From Pseudobdellovibrionaceae bacterium (GTDB taxonomy: Bacteria; Bdellovibrionota; Bdellovibrionia; Bdellovibrionales; Bdellovibrionaceae): a stretch of DNA of 64,000 nt. This document shows, piece after piece, positions 25,308 through 33,636 of this stretch. A program made the translations under genes and the position numbers. The first letter of the stretch is position 1. The number at the start of each line of letters is the position of its first letter. The stretch lies in the NCBI GenBank assembly GCA_019637955.1, contig JAHBUS010000011.1, forward strand, positions 1 through 64,000, given 5' to 3'. A model generated the notes under the pieces. The model made no database searches, had not been told where the DNA came from, and saw nothing but the letters and a program-made list of their open reading frames with translations.

Positions 25308-26553
25308 AATCATCCACCTGCACGCCCGTGAAATCCTCGACAGCCGCGGAAATCCCACGATCGAAGTCGAAGTGACCACCTCGGCCGGTGGCCGTGGACG
25401 CGCGGCCGTTCCGTCGGGCGCTTCGACCGGCGCGCACGAGGCGAGCGAGCTTCGCGACAACGACAAGAATCGTTACTTGGGTAAAGGCGTTCACAAAGCC
25501 ATCGAGAATGTCAAAGAAGCCATTGCGCCCGAAGTTTTGGGTATGGACGTCTTCGATCAAATTGCGATCGACCGCACGATGCTGGAGCTCGACGGCACGA
25601 AAAACAAATCCAAGCTTGGCGCCAATGCGATCTTGGGCGTGTCGCTGGCGTGTGCCCGCGCGGCCGCGCAAGAGCTCGGCCAACCCCTTTACCGCTACGT
25701 GGGCGGCTCGCAGGCCTGCCGCTTGCCCGTGCCCTTGATGAACGTTTTGAATGGCGGCGCGCACGCCAACAACGGTCTCGACGTGCAAGAGTTCATGCTC
25801 GTTCCCAAAGGCCACGCCACCTTCGCCGAAGCGCTTCGTGCCGGTGCGGAAGTGTTTCACCACCTCAAAAAAATTCTGGCCGGCAACAAAATGTCGACCG
25901 CGGTCGGCGATGAGGGCGGTTTCGCTCCCGTTTTGAAATCGAACCGTGAAGCTCTCGAGCTGTTGATGAAAGCCATCGATGCCGCTGGCTACAAGGCCGG
26001 CGAGAACATGGGCGTCGCGCTCGATGTGGCGGCGACCGAGCTTTTCGAGGGCGGCAAGTACCGCTGGGAAGGCAAACAGATTTCGCCCGAAGAACTTTTG
26101 AATGTGTACGCTCAGTGGTCCAAAGATTTCCCGATGGTGTCGATCGAAGACGGCTTCTCTGAGGACGATTGGGACTCGTGGGTTCAGGCGACCAAGGTTT
26201 TAGGTCCCAAACTTCAGCTCGTGGGCGATGATCTCTTCGTGACCAACCCCGTGCGTTTGCAAGAGGGCATCACCAAGGGCGCGGCGAACGCGCTGCTCGT
26301 GAAGGTCAATCAAATCGGCACGCTGACCGAGACCGCCGATGCGGTCCGTTTGGCCCAGGCCAACCGTTATCAGACGGTCATGTCTCACCGAAGCGGGGAG
26401 ACCGAAGACACGACCATCGCCGATCTCGCGGTGGCCTTAAATTGCCATCAAATCAAAACCGGAAGCCTCTGCCGCAGCGAACGCACGGCGAAGTACAATC
26501 AGCTCCTGCGCATTGAAGAGGAGCTGGCCGGTTCGGCTCGTTTCGCATTGTGA
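25300..26553 (+). CDS. eno: Enolase
   Basis: 417 residues, slightly shorter than many enolases but complete. It converts 2-phosphoglycerate to phosphoenolpyruvate. Motifs are [26 protein letters not shown], the acid/base Glu in VGDEGGFAP, metal ligands in [12 protein letters not shown], the catalytic Lys in [13 protein letters not shown] (about residue 336) and the signature [23 protein letters not shown] precedes the ATG. ftsB follows after about 100 bases, a common neighbour in proteobacteria. Confidence 0.97.
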   Translation: MSEIIHLHAREILDSRGNPTIEVEVTTSAGGRGRAAVPSGASTGAHEASELRDNDKNRYLGKGVHKAIENVKEAIAPEVLGMDVFDQIAIDRTMLELDGTKNKSKLGANAILGVSLACARAAAQELGQPLYRYVGGSQACRLPVPLMNVLNGGAHANNGLDVQEFMLVPKGHATFAEALRAGAEVFHHLKKILAGNKMSTAVGDEGGFAPVLKSNREALELLMKAIDAAGYKAGENMGVALDVAATELFEGGKYRWEGKQISPEELLNVYAQWSKDFPMVSIEDGFSEDDWDSWVQATKVLGPKLQLVGDDLFVTNPVRLQEGITKGAANALLVKVNQIGTLTETADAVRLAQANRYQTVMSHRSGETEDTTIADLAVALNCHQIKTGSLCRSERTAKYNQLLRIEEELAGSARFAL

Positions 26554-26657
26554 TCCGGCAGGTCAGCAGGGCTTCCATGAACTGGACTGCCCATCCTGGC
26601 CGGGATTCTGGCATCCTGTAGGCGACTGCGGCTCACACCGCACCGGGGGAACCGTCG

Positions 26658-26939
26658 ATGGGATTGCACCAATTATTACGACAACCGCTCAAGGTGTTTG
26701 GAATCTGCTTCGTCTTTGCGATGGTTTCGGTGTTGCTCAATGGAGCGCTCACGAATCTGTACGGGATGCGCCGTGACCGCGAGGCTCTCTCCTCTCAATT
26801 GACCAAACTCGAAAGCGATCTCAAGATGCTGGATGGCAAATTGGGCCGCGCCAAGGATCCCACCTTTATCGAACGCCAGGCCCTCGATAGCCTCGATATG
26901 GCCTCCGACCATGATCTCGTTTTTGTGTTCTCCGAGTAA
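26658..26939 (+). CDS. ftsB: FtsB/DivIC-like septum protein
   Basis: 93 residues with GGGGGAA six bases before ATG 26658. One N-terminal transmembrane helix (about 13-31) is followed by a short coiled coil (LSSQLTKLESDLKMLDGKLG) and a conserved-type tail (DPTFIERQALDSLDM). Size and layout fit FtsB, which joins FtsQ and FtsL in the divisome. The position after eno is typical of the family. Sequence conservation in this family is low, so the call rests on layout and place. Confidence 0.78.
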   Translation: MGLHQLLRQPLKVFGICFVFAMVSVLLNGALTNLYGMRRDREALSSQLTKLESDLKMLDGKLGRAKDPTFIERQALDSLDMASDHDLVFVFSE

Positions 26940-26943
26940 AGCA

Positions 26944-27048
26944 ATCCACCCCGGCGCGCCTGAGGCGCGCTCGTCTATCCACCCCGGCGCGCGTGAGGCG
27001 CGCTCGTCTATCCACCCCGGCGCGCCAGAGCCGCGCTCGTCTATCCAC
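26944..27048. repeat. Three tandem copies of a 33-bp GC-rich repeat
   Basis: Units at 26944-26976, 26977-27009 and 27010-27042, plus a six-base partial unit. Each starts ATCCACCCCGGCGCG. The first contains GCGCGCC-TGA-GGCGCGC, a tight hairpin; the second keeps six pairs of this stem and the third five. The period is 11 codons, so both strands stay open, but no gene in the area needs it. It follows ftsB by four bases. Confidence 0.85.
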
Positions 27049-27204
27049 AACGTGGCTTTTTTGCCACCGGACCCTTCACCAGATCCTGACCTTTTTTCAA
27101 GTCCTCGAGAGGACTGATGATTTCACCATTATTGACGCATCTGGGACTGGAGCCCAAGCTCTAGCCTTGCTTTATTTCACCAGTTATTTCAAACTCCTAC
27201 CTGT

Positions 27205-27516
27205 ATGGAATTGAGTTCAAGTTCGATCCGTCAATTGCGCTGTCAGATGGGCTGGAGCCGGTCAGATTTGGCGCACCGTTTGGGTGTCCAAAGCCAAGAG
27301 ATTGGCCGTTGGGAAGAAGGCCAAGCCGCCCCCGATGAGTCGTGCAAGCGCCTGCTGGAATCTCTCTTCAATCAAGCCGAATTCGCCGCGCTCGAAATGG
27401 CCGAGTCGCCGCAAATCGATGCGATCCTCGAAAATCAAAAGCAAAGTTCTGTGGACCGCGATCAGTTGCAAAACGGCGCGCTCAACATCGGCCGCGTTAA
27501 AAGCCGCATCCTGTAG
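27205..27516 (+). CDS. Small XRE-type helix-turn-helix protein
   Basis: 103 residues. An N-terminal helix-turn-helix (IRQLRCQMGWSRSDLAHRLG followed by QSQEIGRWEEGQAAPDESCK) covers about residues 8-50. The C-terminal half is helical and has no known domain. It likely binds DNA, target unknown. It lies alone between the tandem repeats and polA; a toxin partner was not found, so an antitoxin role is not supported. Confidence 0.75.
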   Translation: MELSSSSIRQLRCQMGWSRSDLAHRLGVQSQEIGRWEEGQAAPDESCKRLLESLFNQAEFAALEMAESPQIDAILENQKQSSVDRDQLQNGALNIGRVKSRIL

Positions 27517-27549
27517 ATCACCTCTCTAAAATCTGCTAATTCAAAACTC

Positions 27550-30159
27550 ATGAAACGCATCTATTTGATCGACGTGAGCTCTTTGATTTTTCGTGCCTTC
27601 TACGCCGTCCGTCCGCTCAACGCGCCGAGCGGTCTGCCGGTCAACGCGATCTACGGCTTCATGTCGATGATCTTGAAGCTCATGAAAGAAGAAAAGCCCG
27701 CGGCGATGGTGTTTTGCTACGACCGCAAAGAGCCTTCGTTTCGTAAAGACCTGTACACTGAGTACAAAGCCAACCGCTCCGAAATGCCCGAAGACCTCGT
27801 GCCGCAAATGCCGTACTTTCGCAAATTGGCCGAGATCATGGGCATCCCCGGCATCGAGGCCGCACCGTACGAGGCCGATGACGTGATCGGCACCATCACC
27901 AAGTGGGGCCGCCGCAATGACTACGAGGTTTTGATCGTGTCGGGCGATAAAGATTTCGCGCAGCTCGTGGAGCCGCACGTTTGGCTTTACGACACCATGA
28001 AGAACACGCGCATGGGCACCGACGAGGTCAAAGAGAAATGGGGCATCCGTCCGGACCAGATGATCGACTACTTGGCGCTGGTCGGAGACACTTCGGACAA
28101 CATTCCGGGCGTGAAGGGCATCGGCCCCAAAGGCGCGCAAAAACTGCTGGAGCAGTTTCACACGCTGGATGGCATCTACGAGAATCTCGATCAGATCAAA
28201 GGTTCGACGCACGAGAAGTTGGTCGCCAGCCGCGAGAACGCGTTCTTATCGCGCAAGCTCGTGACGATCGTCACCGATGTGCCGCTCGAAGAGAATCCGC
28301 ACAACTACGATCTTCAGGCCATCGATCAAGAGCAGATGAAAGTGCTGATGACCGAACTCAACTTTAAAGGCTTCGACCGCTCCTTGGCCGATCTGCCGAA
28401 CTGGGGTCAAGCGGTGAGCGCCGTTGCGGGCGAGCGGCCCACGCTCGAAAGCCAGCGCAAACCGAAGCCGTCTCCAGAGCCCGCGCCGGTCCCCGTCGCG
28501 CCTCCGGCGGCCATCGACGAGGAGCCCGCGGGCGATCACGTGTCGATCGAAGTCAGCGCGCTGGCGCGCCAGTTTGAGCGCGGGGATGCCGTTTACGCCT
28601 TTAAGCACGAGATGGGATTTGTCTTTTCAAAAGGGGCCGGGGAGCCGGTATTTTTGGTTCCGGCCGACACCGAGGCCCTCTCAAAAATTTTGAACGAGCG
28701 CGACTTTGCTTGGAAGGGTTTCGATCTCAAAACCTTCTGGCACTTCTTCGATCTGCAAAATCCCAAAGCGGCTTGGGACGGCATGCTCGCGGCCTACGTC
28801 GCGCAGGCCGGCGATGTCTCGAGCTGGGAGCTCGTGTACGCACGTCTTTGCGGAGCCGTGCCCAAGACGCTGCCAACGCCCAGCGAAAAAATGCGCGAGC
28901 TGCTCACGCTCGAAGCCAAGTCCGAAAGCGACGAGGCCGGGCTCGCGGCACCGGGCAACCGCCAAGTTTATCTTGAACAAGACCTGCCGCTCACGTCGGT
29001 TCTCTACAAGATGGAAAAGCGCGGCATCTCTCTCGACCGCGACACGTTAGCGGTGCAAAGCGCCGAACTCACCAAGGACATCTCGCGCCTGGAAAAAGAA
29101 ATCCACGCGGCCGCCGGTGAAGACTTCAATATCGGCAGTCCCAAGCAGCTCGCGGTGATTCTGTTCGAGAAACTCAAATTGACTCCTGGGCGCAAGACCA
29201 AGACCGGCTATTCGACCGATGCCGAAGTTCTGGAGGGTCTCAAGACGGAACACGTCATCGTCGATCTGATTCTTTCGTACCGGGAGATGACCAAGCTCAA
29301 GTCCACTTACGTGGACGCGCTTCCCCTGATGGTCAAAGACGACGGCCGTATTCACACGACCTTCAATCAGGCGATGACCACCACGGGGCGCCTCTCGAGC
29401 ATCGACCCCAACTTGCAAAACATCCCGATCCGCACCGAGAGGGGCGCGCGCGTGCGCAAAGCCTTTGTCGCGGCGAAGGGCCTTTGCCTGATGTCGGCCG
29501 ATTACTCGCAAGTCGAACTGCGCATCCTCGCGCACTACTCGGACGACAAAAACTTGATCAAGGCGTTCCAAGACGACCTCGACATCCACGCGGCTACCGC
29601 GAGCGAAGTCTTTGGCGTCGCGCTGAAAGATGTGACCTCCGAGCAGCGCCGGGCCGCCAAGGCCGTCAACTTCGGGATTGCGTACGGACAAGGGGCATTT
29701 GGCCTGGCGGCCAACCTGGGGATCTCGCAGAGCGAAGCGAAGGGCATCATCGACCGCTACTTCGCCAAGTTCCCGGGCGTGGGCACGTACATCACGCAGA
29801 CGATCGAATCGGCCAAAGAAAAGGGCTTTGTCGAAACCCTCACGGGACGCAAGCGCTACATGACCGAGCTCAAGTCGAACAACGCGGCCATGCGTAAGTT
29901 TGGTGAGCGGGCGGCGATCAATGCGCCTATTCAAGGCACGGCGGCCGACCTGGTGAAGCTCGCGATGGTCGAACTCGATCGCAAGTACAAAGCGGACATG
30001 CTTCTGCAAGTGCACGACGAGTTGATTTTCGAGGCGACAAAAGAAGTGCTCGAGGCCGAAGGCCCCGGCATCGTGAAGACCATGGAAACGATCATGACCT
30101 TCAAAGTTCCGCTCAAAGCCAACTGGGCCATCGGCGCCAATTGGGACGAAGCGCACTAG
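27550..30159 (+). CDS. polA: DNA polymerase I
   Basis: 869 residues. The N-terminal 5'-3' exonuclease (about 1-290) has IDVSSLIFRAFYA, YEADDVIGT and the helix-hairpin-helix DNIPGVKGIGPKGAQKLL. A Pro/Ala linker follows. The middle domain (about 335-500) lacks the DxE metal site of the 3'-5' exonuclease, so proofreading is probably lost. The polymerase domain has motif A DYSQVELR (about 651), motif B RRAAKAVNFGIAYG (about 700) and motif C QVHDELIFE (about 820). It fills gaps, removes primers and aids repair. Confidence 0.96.
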   Translation: MKRIYLIDVSSLIFRAFYAVRPLNAPSGLPVNAIYGFMSMILKLMKEEKPAAMVFCYDRKEPSFRKDLYTEYKANRSEMPEDLVPQMPYFRKLAEIMGIPGIEAAPYEADDVIGTITKWGRRNDYEVLIVSGDKDFAQLVEPHVWLYDTMKNTRMGTDEVKEKWGIRPDQMIDYLALVGDTSDNIPGVKGIGPKGAQKLLEQFHTLDGIYENLDQIKGSTHEKLVASRENAFLSRKLVTIVTDVPLEENPHNYDLQAIDQEQMKVLMTELNFKGFDRSLADLPNWGQAVSAVAGERPTLESQRKPKPSPEPAPVPVAPPAAIDEEPAGDHVSIEVSALARQFERGDAVYAFKHEMGFVFSKGAGEPVFLVPADTEALSKILNERDFAWKGFDLKTFWHFFDLQNPKAAWDGMLAAYVAQAGDVSSWELVYARLCGAVPKTLPTPSEKMRELLTLEAKSESDEAGLAAPGNRQVYLEQDLPLTSVLYKMEKRGISLDRDTLAVQSAELTKDISRLEKEIHAAAGEDFNIGSPKQLAVILFEKLKLTPGRKTKTGYSTDAEVLEGLKTEHVIVDLILSYREMTKLKSTYVDALPLMVKDDGRIHTTFNQAMTTTGRLSSIDPNLQNIPIRTERGARVRKAFVAAKGLCLMSADYSQVELRILAHYSDDKNLIKAFQDDLDIHAATASEVFGVALKDVTSEQRRAAKAVNFGIAYGQGAFGLAANLGISQSEAKGIIDRYFAKFPGVGTYITQTIESAKEKGFVETLTGRKRYMTELKSNNAAMRKFGERAAINAPIQGTAADLVKLAMVELDRKYKADMLLQVHDELIFEATKEVLEAEGPGIVKTMETIMTFKVPLKANWAIGANWDEAH

Positions 30160-30197
30160 GGCGCTCTTTGATTGAAGCGCACTAGGGCGCTCCCTGA

Positions 30198-30692
30198 TCA
30201 GTTGTTTTTGGCTTTTGATTTCTTTTTCTTGGTCGAATGCTCGAAAGCTTCGACTTCGCGGTCTTCTTTGGTTTGACGGCGGTGCTCGTGGCCGACGTTC
30301 AATCGCAGGTCCGCCAGATCTTCGCAGGCCTTGCCGTTCAAGTCTTTATCCAAGCAGGCCGTGTACACCTTGGTCATCAAGGCTTCCCAGTCCCGCTGCG
30401 TTTGCGCCGCTTCGGTGAAGTTGAAGTCGGCGAAGGGATCGTTTTTGCTCTCGATCTTGGACATCTTCACTTTCTTCAAAGCGACGGGAAGTTTCTTGAG
30501 ATACTCCTCACGGGTGTCGGCGTAATTGTTCTTGATTTCGAAATACGTCATCATCCAAAAAGGAGGCCGGCGTATGTCGACCGTGTTCTCTTTGGTTTCT
30601 TGCGCCGCCTGCTGAAGCAGGCCGCTTCCTTGAGCGTTGGCGAAAAGGGGCGAGAACAGAAATGCCGTCAGCAAAATCCATCGCGTTTTCAT
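30198..30692 (-). CDS. Small secreted protein, cassette copy A
   Basis: 164 residues from ATG 30692 (GAGGAG upstream). It has a signal peptide (TRWILLTAFLFSPLFANAQ). The mature part shares a pattern with the product of 32478-32999: PPFWMM versus PPFYVM, then a Lys-rich helix, then W..LM.KVYTACLDKD..GKACEDL versus W..FM.RIYRSCQDGR..KSCESL. Two Cys are kept in both. It ends in a basic tail (KKKKSKAKNN). It starts two bases after the stop of the 3D-domain gene, so the two form one unit. Function is unknown. Confidence 0.65.
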   Translation of the reverse strand: MKTRWILLTAFLFSPLFANAQGSGLLQQAAQETKENTVDIRRPPFWMMTYFEIKNNYADTREEYLKKLPVALKKVKMSKIESKNDPFADFNFTEAAQTQRDWEALMTKVYTACLDKDLNGKACEDLADLRLNVGHEHRRQTKEDREVEAFEHSTKKKKSKAKNN

Positions 30693-30694
30693 GC

Positions 30695-31516
30695 TTATCG
30701 TCTCCTCGCGACTCGGCGGCTCGAGCCCGCGTTTTGGTAACGTTTGGCCAGCGATCCCTCTTCCATGTCCCAAAGTTTGTCGATGGCGTTCATGCGCTTG
30801 GTCGCTTCTTCGCTGCCAGCGCGGTAGACCTGAAATTTTTGATTGCAGCTTTTCTTGTCGGCGAAGTCGGTCAGCGGATTGCCTTTTTCGGGAGCGGTTC
30901 CGGTAAAGAAGTCGAACCGGTTCTCGCCTTTGATGGCCGATCCTTTATCCGCGACGATAAAGCATCCAGAGTGCGTTTTCTTCTCGCCTCTGGTCAAAGG
31001 GACCTCGAGCTTTTTTGATCCGTTTTCGATTTCGGGAATGCAGATCACGTCCCCGATCGAATAGTAGCGAGGATCCGCGGCCACGGTAAAGAAGGGCGTC
31101 AGGCAAATGCCCGCCGAGCCGGCGACGGCGCCGACTTTGCCGGCGCAAGGTTCACCGTTGCGGTCGACATTTTTTTGCGGTCGAGAGTTGTTATAGGTGA
31201 CCTTCATATCGCCCTGAGGGCCGATGAGGCCCGTCCCGTTGAGGGTCACGGCGGCGCGGAAGTTGGGCGTCACGCCCTGGCGGGGAACATTATAAATCGT
31301 TGAGGCGAACGGTTGTTCGTCACTGTCGCTTTTGCGTTTTTCGGCGCCCTTGGGTTTCGCGTCTTTGCACCAAAGACCATCGTTAGGAATCCCCCACCTG
31401 TTTCCACCCGAACTGGATCTCTTTGCCGATCCCGTCTCGCAGATTGAGACGATTAAAATGATCGACAGGGCTGGCAGCATCCAAATTTGCCTACTCTGTT
31501 TTCGATTTGCTAACAC
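30695..31516 (-). CDS. Secreted 3D-domain protein, cassette copy A
   Basis: 273 residues from GTG 31516, with a G-rich site upstream; ATG 31480 is an alternative. An N-terminal signal segment (LPALSIILIVSICETGSA) is followed by a Lys/Ser-rich linker. The C-terminal part has the 3D-domain pattern: FFTVAADPRYYSIGDVICIP, then GCFIVADKGSAIKGENRFDFFTG. 3D domains occur in MltA lytic transglycosylases and resuscitation-factor-like wall enzymes and carry catalytic Asp residues. A peptidoglycan role is likely. It is divergent from a paralog at 31690. Confidence 0.75.
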   Translation of the reverse strand: MLANRKQSRQIWMLPALSIILIVSICETGSAKRSSSGGNRWGIPNDGLWCKDAKPKGAEKRKSDSDEQPFASTIYNVPRQGVTPNFRAAVTLNGTGLIGPQGDMKVTYNNSRPQKNVDRNGEPCAGKVGAVAGSAGICLTPFFTVAADPRYYSIGDVICIPEIENGSKKLEVPLTRGEKKTHSGCFIVADKGSAIKGENRFDFFTGTAPEKGNPLTDFADKKSCNQKFQVYRAGSEEATKRMNAIDKLWDMEEGSLAKRYQNAGSSRRVARRR

Positions 31517-31566
31517 GTGAACACCCCCCGGTGCGTTTCCTTCGTCTTGAAGGATCGTGATTAAAG

Positions 31567-31639
31567 AAGTGCAACCGAGGTGCCGCGAATGGTCCCTTTC
31601 TCATTCTGAGATTGGACACCCGGCGCGGCGGTTGCACTT
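31567..31639. repeat. Inverted repeat between divergent paralogous cassettes
   Basis: AAGTGCAACCG (31567-31577) and its exact complement CGGTTGCACTT (31629-31639), 51 bases apart, lie centrally between the two divergent 3D-domain genes. Smaller hairpins (GTCTC-GTT-GAGAC near 31644) lie beside it. It may be an operator serving both genes or a scar of the inverted duplication. Confidence 0.65.
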
Positions 31640-31689
31640 TGATGTCTCGTTGAGACTCAATTCGAAATGAACGGGAAAGAGGTGCAGAC

Positions 31690-32481
31690 ATGTTGCGTGT
31701 TTATCAACGAACCCGGCAACTGCTTAAAAAATCGTCGCGGTCGTTGTTGGTCCTCGCCGTGACTTTCGGGTTCGCGCAAGAAGCCACCACCGGCTACGCC
31801 GCCCGCGCCTGCGCCAACGGCAGGATCAGCTCCACCGTCTATTTTGTTCCGAGCCACAACGAAGGCCGCTACGCGAGCTGCTCGTCGCCCTCGTTTGTTC
31901 GAGCCGGCAGCCAGTCAATTAAAGTCTGTCCGCGCTTTCGCAGCGAAGTGAGAATGCAGGGCTCGGGTCTTTTGCAAACGCCCCAAGGCACCTACGTTTT
32001 GCGTTACACGGGCCGGGTCGAAAGGCAGAACTGCAACGGAACCGTGAAGGGAGCGGCGGGCCGCTGCCTGATGCCGTTCTTCTCGATCGCGGCCGACCCG
32101 CGCTATCACCGTCTAGGCGACATCGTCTACATTCCCGAGATGGCGGGCCGTCTGGTGCGTTTGCCGCCGGACAACCGCGAAATCTCGCACCCCGGTTATT
32201 TCCGGGTCGACGATGTCGGCGGCGCCATTAAAGGACGCAACCGCTTCGACTTCTACACCGGAACCATGGGCCCGCGCGCGAACAACAATTTCTTCGGAAG
32301 CCGGGGTCCGCGGGGCACGCAAATGGCCACGGCCAATCAGTGCAATAAGACCGCGCGCACGCTCGCTTACAACAGCGGCGCCTGGCAGTCGGCCGTCGAA
32401 AAGATGGCGGTTGCCATGGGCCGAAGTTCCGGGACGCTGCTCGCCGAATCTCAATCGGGCTCGCGCGGAGGCCGTCGATGA
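31690..32481 (+). CDS. Secreted 3D-domain protein, cassette copy B
   Basis: 263 residues from ATG 31690 (GAGGTG upstream). The signal segment (SRSLLVLAVTFGFAQEA) leads to a basic, Cys-containing protein. It keeps the block FFSIAADPRYHRLGDIVYIPE and the 3D pattern GYFRVDDVGGAIKGRNRFDFYTG of the divergent copy A, while the N-terminal halves differ. Like copy A it should act on peptidoglycan, possibly as a lytic transglycosylase-like enzyme. Its end overlaps the small secreted protein gene of copy B (ATGA). Confidence 0.75.
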   Translation: MLRVYQRTRQLLKKSSRSLLVLAVTFGFAQEATTGYAARACANGRISSTVYFVPSHNEGRYASCSSPSFVRAGSQSIKVCPRFRSEVRMQGSGLLQTPQGTYVLRYTGRVERQNCNGTVKGAAGRCLMPFFSIAADPRYHRLGDIVYIPEMAGRLVRLPPDNREISHPGYFRVDDVGGAIKGRNRFDFYTGTMGPRANNNFFGSRGPRGTQMATANQCNKTARTLAYNSGAWQSAVEKMAVAMGRSSGTLLAESQSGSRGGRR

Positions 32482-32999
32482 CATCGCCCTTGAAGGTTTT
32501 AGTTTCGACGTTCATCGTCTTGTTGTCTTCAGTCGCAATGGCGCAAGGTTTTGAAAGTGACCTGAAGGTCGTTCTCAAGCTGGCTTCGGGGGCGTCCCCC
32601 GCGCGCGGACTCGCGGCGGAGATCGATTTGAACGAGCCGCCCTTTTACGTGATGAACCACTCGGAAGTGAGCGACATCCAAGAGGATCAACGCGCGCAGT
32701 ATTTCAAAGACGTGACGAAGCTCTCGAAGCAGATCAAAAAATTGGACTCGAAAGCGGGCACCGAGGCGCTTTCGATGGAGGATCTCAAGACCGCTATGGG
32801 ATCAGAAACGTCTTGGAATCAGTTCATGACTCGAATTTATCGGTCTTGCCAGGACGGACGGAACGAAAAGTCTTGCGAGAGTTTAATGGACGCCCGGGTG
32901 AAGGCCTTCGAGATGAGAGGCCGGGCGACGATCGAAGACCGTCAGCCCCATAAGGCTCACTCGACTTCCCAACCGACGACGCGTCCGCCTTCGAAGTAG
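32478..32999 (+). CDS. Small secreted protein, cassette copy B
   Basis: 173 residues, overlapping the upstream stop as ATGA. It has a signal peptide (KVLVSTFIVLLSSVAMAQ). It shares PPFYVM, the Lys-rich helix and the WNQFMTRIYRSCQD..KSCESL block with copy A at 30198-30692. The tail is Pro/Thr/Ser-rich (STSQPTTRPPSK) rather than basic. Its last 43 bases overlap the convergent lipoprotein gene. Function is unknown; fixed pairing with a 3D-domain gene suggests a partner or inhibitor role, which is inferred. Confidence 0.65.
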   Translation: MTSPLKVLVSTFIVLLSSVAMAQGFESDLKVVLKLASGASPARGLAAEIDLNEPPFYVMNHSEVSDIQEDQRAQYFKDVTKLSKQIKKLDSKAGTEALSMEDLKTAMGSETSWNQFMTRIYRSCQDGRNEKSCESLMDARVKAFEMRGRATIEDRQPHKAHSTSQPTTRPPSK

Positions 33000-33559
33000 A
33001 CGAGCTTTCTTTCGGCTTTGTACCCGTCGGGCGTTGAGACGTACTTGTTGTACTTCCAGCGCTCGTTTCGAAATTGCGGATTGCCGGAGACTTCAATTTG
33101 ATCGGGCTCGCCCCAAGATTTGCGCACAAAATTTTGCGTCATTCCCAGGCCGATATCCTGCGCTTCGACGAGGTCTTTGTAGTCCTCTTGCGCGCGCAGC
33201 GTTCGGGAGTTGATGTTCTCGTCTTTGAGCCATTGCTGGCGGGCTTCGTACCCGGGCATCGACAAGAAGTAGATGCGCTCATCTTCGTTTTTCAAGTACG
33301 GAAGAATGCGCGAGTACTGCTCGAGTTCTTTTTTGGTGCCGATCGAATTTTCGAGCTGCTTCAGGCGCGCTTTGGTTTCGATCGCGCGCCCTTCCGGACG
33401 CTGCGAGGTCGTTTGGCTGCGTTTGATTTGGCGGGGGCTCAAGCGGTCGGAGTATCCGCTCTCGGGAGAGCGCTGAACCAAATTGCAGGCGCACAAAACC
33501 GAGCAGACCAAGAACACCAAAATTTCGACGGGAATGAATGAAAGCTTCATTCTTTTCAT
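32957..33559 (-). CDS. Lipoprotein with BamE/SmpA-like C-terminal part
   Basis: 200 residues from ATG 33559 (ATG 33550 is also possible; no strong ribosome site). The signal ends in a lipobox (VLCAC). A helical middle (about 60-125) is followed by GMTQNFVRKSWGEPDQIEVS and NERWKYNKYVS, which resembles the G.T...V...G.P pattern of BamE/SmpA-type domains. Outer-membrane assembly is possible but not shown. The 3' end overlaps the copy B small secreted protein gene by 43 bases on the other strand. Confidence 0.65.
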   Translation of the reverse strand: MKRMKLSFIPVEILVFLVCSVLCACNLVQRSPESGYSDRLSPRQIKRSQTTSQRPEGRAIETKARLKQLENSIGTKKELEQYSRILPYLKNEDERIYFLSMPGYEARQQWLKDENINSRTLRAQEDYKDLVEAQDIGLGMTQNFVRKSWGEPDQIEVSGNPQFRNERWKYNKYVSTPDGYKAERKLVYFEGGRVVGWEVE

Positions 33560-33636
33560 TCTAAGGCGACCCGCCGGCAATCCAAAACAAACTAAATCTC
33601 TTGCGAACCAAAGTCGGGCCCCTTAACATTTGGGCG

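Noticed and set aside
26600-26640. Possible sigma-54 promoter upstream of ftsB (TGGC-containing)
   Set aside because: No GC/TTGC pair with the required -24/-12 spacing was found.
26944-27048. CRISPR array
   Set aside because: Repeats follow each other without spacers, and no cas genes are present.
26833-27117. ORFs through the 33-bp repeats encoding 11-residue repeats
   Set aside because: They are open only because the period is a multiple of 3; no ribosome site or family support, and one overlaps ftsB in another frame.
27205-27516. XRE protein as antitoxin of a toxin-antitoxin pair
   Set aside because: No small toxin gene on either side; the neighbours are a repeat tract and polA.
31562-31589. 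Possible FliA promoter in the divergent 3D-domain region
   Set aside because: GCCGCGAA is close to the -10 box, but the -35 match is weak and needs a 12-base spacer.
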